Shown here piece by piece: positions 5,968-6,996 of a stretch of DNA of 6,996 bases. The notes under the pieces were generated by a model. The model was not told the DNA's origin, did not search any database, and worked only from the letters and a program-made list of their open reading frames with translations. Position numbers and translations under genes: made by a program. This stretch comes from Deltaproteobacteria bacterium (GTDB taxonomy: Bacteria; Desulfobacterota; GWC2-55-46), in contig JACRNN010000042.1 in the NCBI GenBank assembly GCA_016234955.1, forward strand, positions 1-6,996, given 5' to 3'. Each line of letters begins with the position of its first letter. Positions within the stretch are counted from its first letter, which is position 1.

Positions 5968-6882
5968 ATGAAGAAATGCGCTCTGCTGTTACTACCTTTT
6001 TTTTCACTGTTGCTATGTGCCGGCACGGCCCTCGCGGAACCCGGCATCGACTTGACGCTCGGCGCCGGGACACGGGTCGATAACCTCGACTGGAACATAG
6101 CCGGGGACTCAACCGGGGCCAGCCCCAACGTCCTCTCCGAACTCAGGTGGAAAAAACTTGAGAGCTATCAGGTGAAGGCGAAGGCCGACGCGAAGCTCCA
6201 CCTCGTCTATATGCGCGCGACCATGGACTACGGCTGGATCAATAGCGGCGTAAACCAGGATTCCGATTACCTCGGGAACAACCGCACCATCGAGATATCA
6301 AGGTCCAATAACGGCGCGGACGGCGGCAACGTATGGGACGTGACGGCAGGGGCCGGCATAAGAAAACATTACGCCGCCGGAAGCGGCTGGTTCGACATAA
6401 TACCGATGCTCGGGGCTTCGTACAACAGGCAGAACCTGAGGATGACGGACGGGTTTCAGACCATACCGCCCACCGGCTCCTTCTCCGGGCTCAACAGCAC
6501 CTACAACGCCAGGTGGTTCGGCCCCTGGGCCGGGATGGATTTCATGGGCGCGTTTGAGGCATGGACCTTTACCGGCTCGTTCGAATACCACTTCCTGACC
6601 GATTACAAGGCCGATGCGGACTGGAACCTGAGGGACGACTTCCAGCACCCGGTAAGCTTCGAGCACACCGCCGATGGCAGCGGCGTGGTCGTGTCCCTTG
6701 GCGCGGACTATGCCCTGAGCAGGAGGTGGTCGGTGAACGCCGCCTTCGACATCCAGAGCTGGCAGGCCCGACGCGGGACGGACAGGACGTTTTTTACCGA
6801 CGGCACCACCGCGGATACGCGTTTGAACGAGGTCAACTGGAACTCTTACGCGTTCACGGTCGGGATGAAGTACGGTTTCTAA
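5968..6882 (+). CDS. Outer-membrane beta-barrel protein, omptin-like fold, probably not a protease
   Basis: A 304-residue protein with a Sec signal peptide (M-K-K, hydrophobic stretch, A-L-A cleavage near residue 23). The mature part alternates aromatic and small residues as in beta-barrel strands and ends in V-G-M-K-Y-G-F, a C-terminal Phe typical of BAM-inserted proteins. The overall order of motifs resembles omptins: an early M-D-Y-G-W-I region, a middle Y-N-A-R-W-F-G-P-W-A-G strand pair, a D-Y-K-A-D-A-D-W loop and an N-S-Y-A-F-T-V-G-M-K-Y-G-F end, compared with Y-N-F-I-T-T-A-G-L-K-Y-T-F in OmpT as I recall it. The omptin catalytic D-x-D appears as D-Y-G and no His follows the D-A-D loop, so proteolysis is unlikely. 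The stretch C-A-G in the signal lacks a proper lipobox. It is probably co-transcribed with the HTH/zinc-ribbon gene. Function is unknown; transport, adhesion or a structural role are all possible. Confidence 0.7.
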   Translation: MKKCALLLLPFFSLLLCAGTALAEPGIDLTLGAGTRVDNLDWNIAGDSTGASPNVLSELRWKKLESYQVKAKADAKLHLVYMRATMDYGWINSGVNQDSDYLGNNRTIEISRSNNGADGGNVWDVTAGAGIRKHYAAGSGWFDIIPMLGASYNRQNLRMTDGFQTIPPTGSFSGLNSTYNARWFGPWAGMDFMGAFEAWTFTGSFEYHFLTDYKADADWNLRDDFQHPVSFEHTADGSGVVVSLGADYALSRRWSVNAAFDIQSWQARRGTDRTFFTDGTTADTRLNEVNWNSYAFTVGMKYGF

Positions 6883-6996
6883 CAGGCTGCTGAAAAAGCC
6901 CATCTGCTTCGTTGTCTTCGTCGCTCGTCACTGCGGCGTACGGAAAAAGTACGCCTCATTCCTCGCTCCTTGACGCCTCCGGGGCACCCACGCCAG
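6883..6996. repeat. Start of a dispersed palindromic (MITE/REP-like) repeat, running off the window
   Basis: Right after the barrel's stop codon comes CAGGCTGCTGAAAAAGCC, then a region centred on GGCGTAC-GGAAAAA-GTACGCC (6935-6955), a 7-bp stem with a 7-base loop. CAGGCTGCTGAAAAAG resembles the terminal sequence of intergenic palindromic repeats that I recall from Geobacter-like and related genomes, where its complement CTTTTTCAGCAGCCTG closes the other end. That closing end is not inside the window. No reading frame here is credible. Confidence 0.5.

Noticed and set aside
5414..6112. Minus-strand open frame of 232 codons
   Set aside because: It covers the divergent promoter region and is antisense to the zinc-ribbon regulator and barrel start; its product is low-complexity Ser/Arg-rich with no motif.
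6298..6903. Minus-strand open frame of 201 codons
   Set aside because: It is antisense to the barrel gene, which has a signal peptide and a proper C-terminal strand on the plus strand.

Overview
The window is a stretch of bacterial chromosome, moderately GC-rich, with frequent ATA (Ile) and AGG (Arg) codons. It encodes a Gram-negative periplasm and outer membrane: a lipoprotein, a Tat-exported molybdoenzyme, a periplasmic c-type cytochrome and an outer-membrane barrel. Gene content (a PEP-CTERM-type TPR lipoprotein, a SorAB-type sulfite dehydrogenase, an HTH/zinc-ribbon regulator) and the repeat-rich spacers would suit an environmental Nitrospirota- or Desulfobacterota-like organism. That placement is inference; no rRNA or marker gene is present.

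Layout. (1) 1-451, minus: the N-terminal 150 codons of a LuxR/NarL-type response regulator, cut by the window edge, with a promoter-like element at 564-591. (2) 606-797: a gene-free spacer with two strong, equally sized hairpins exactly 50 bp apart. (3) 798-3092, minus: a 764-residue lipoprotein made almost wholly of TPR repeats, resembling the PEP-CTERM/exopolysaccharide TPR lipoprotein family (PrsT-like). (4) 3093-3821: about 730 bp without a credible gene. It holds a 149-bp near-palindromic MITE-like element (3261-3409) and a cluster of CCCCGGGG-centred palindromes with a 49-bp tandem period (3521-3682). (5) 3822-5359, minus: a two-gene sulfite dehydrogenase operon, sorA (Mo-cofactor catalytic subunit, Tat signal) followed by sorB (monohaem cytochrome c). 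(6) 5360-5630: a divergent intergenic region with an extended -10 promoter for each side. (7) 5631-6882, plus: a 101-residue winged-helix/zinc-ribbon regulator followed 31 bp later by an omptin-like outer-membrane barrel that appears to lack omptin catalytic residues. (8) 6883-6996: the start of what looks like a dispersed palindromic repeat, beginning right after the barrel's stop codon and running off the window.

How the parts may work together. SorA would oxidise sulfite to sulfate in the periplasm and pass electrons to SorB. The regulator and barrel look like a small operon transcribed away from sorAB; whether the regulator acts on sorAB or on its own operon cannot be read from sequence. 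The TPR lipoprotein and the partial response regulator are possibly linked to extracellular polysaccharide or protein sorting, but no exosortase or glycosyltransferase is visible. The least ordinary parts are the non-coding repeats, the degenerate receiver domain and the apparently non-catalytic omptin-like barrel.
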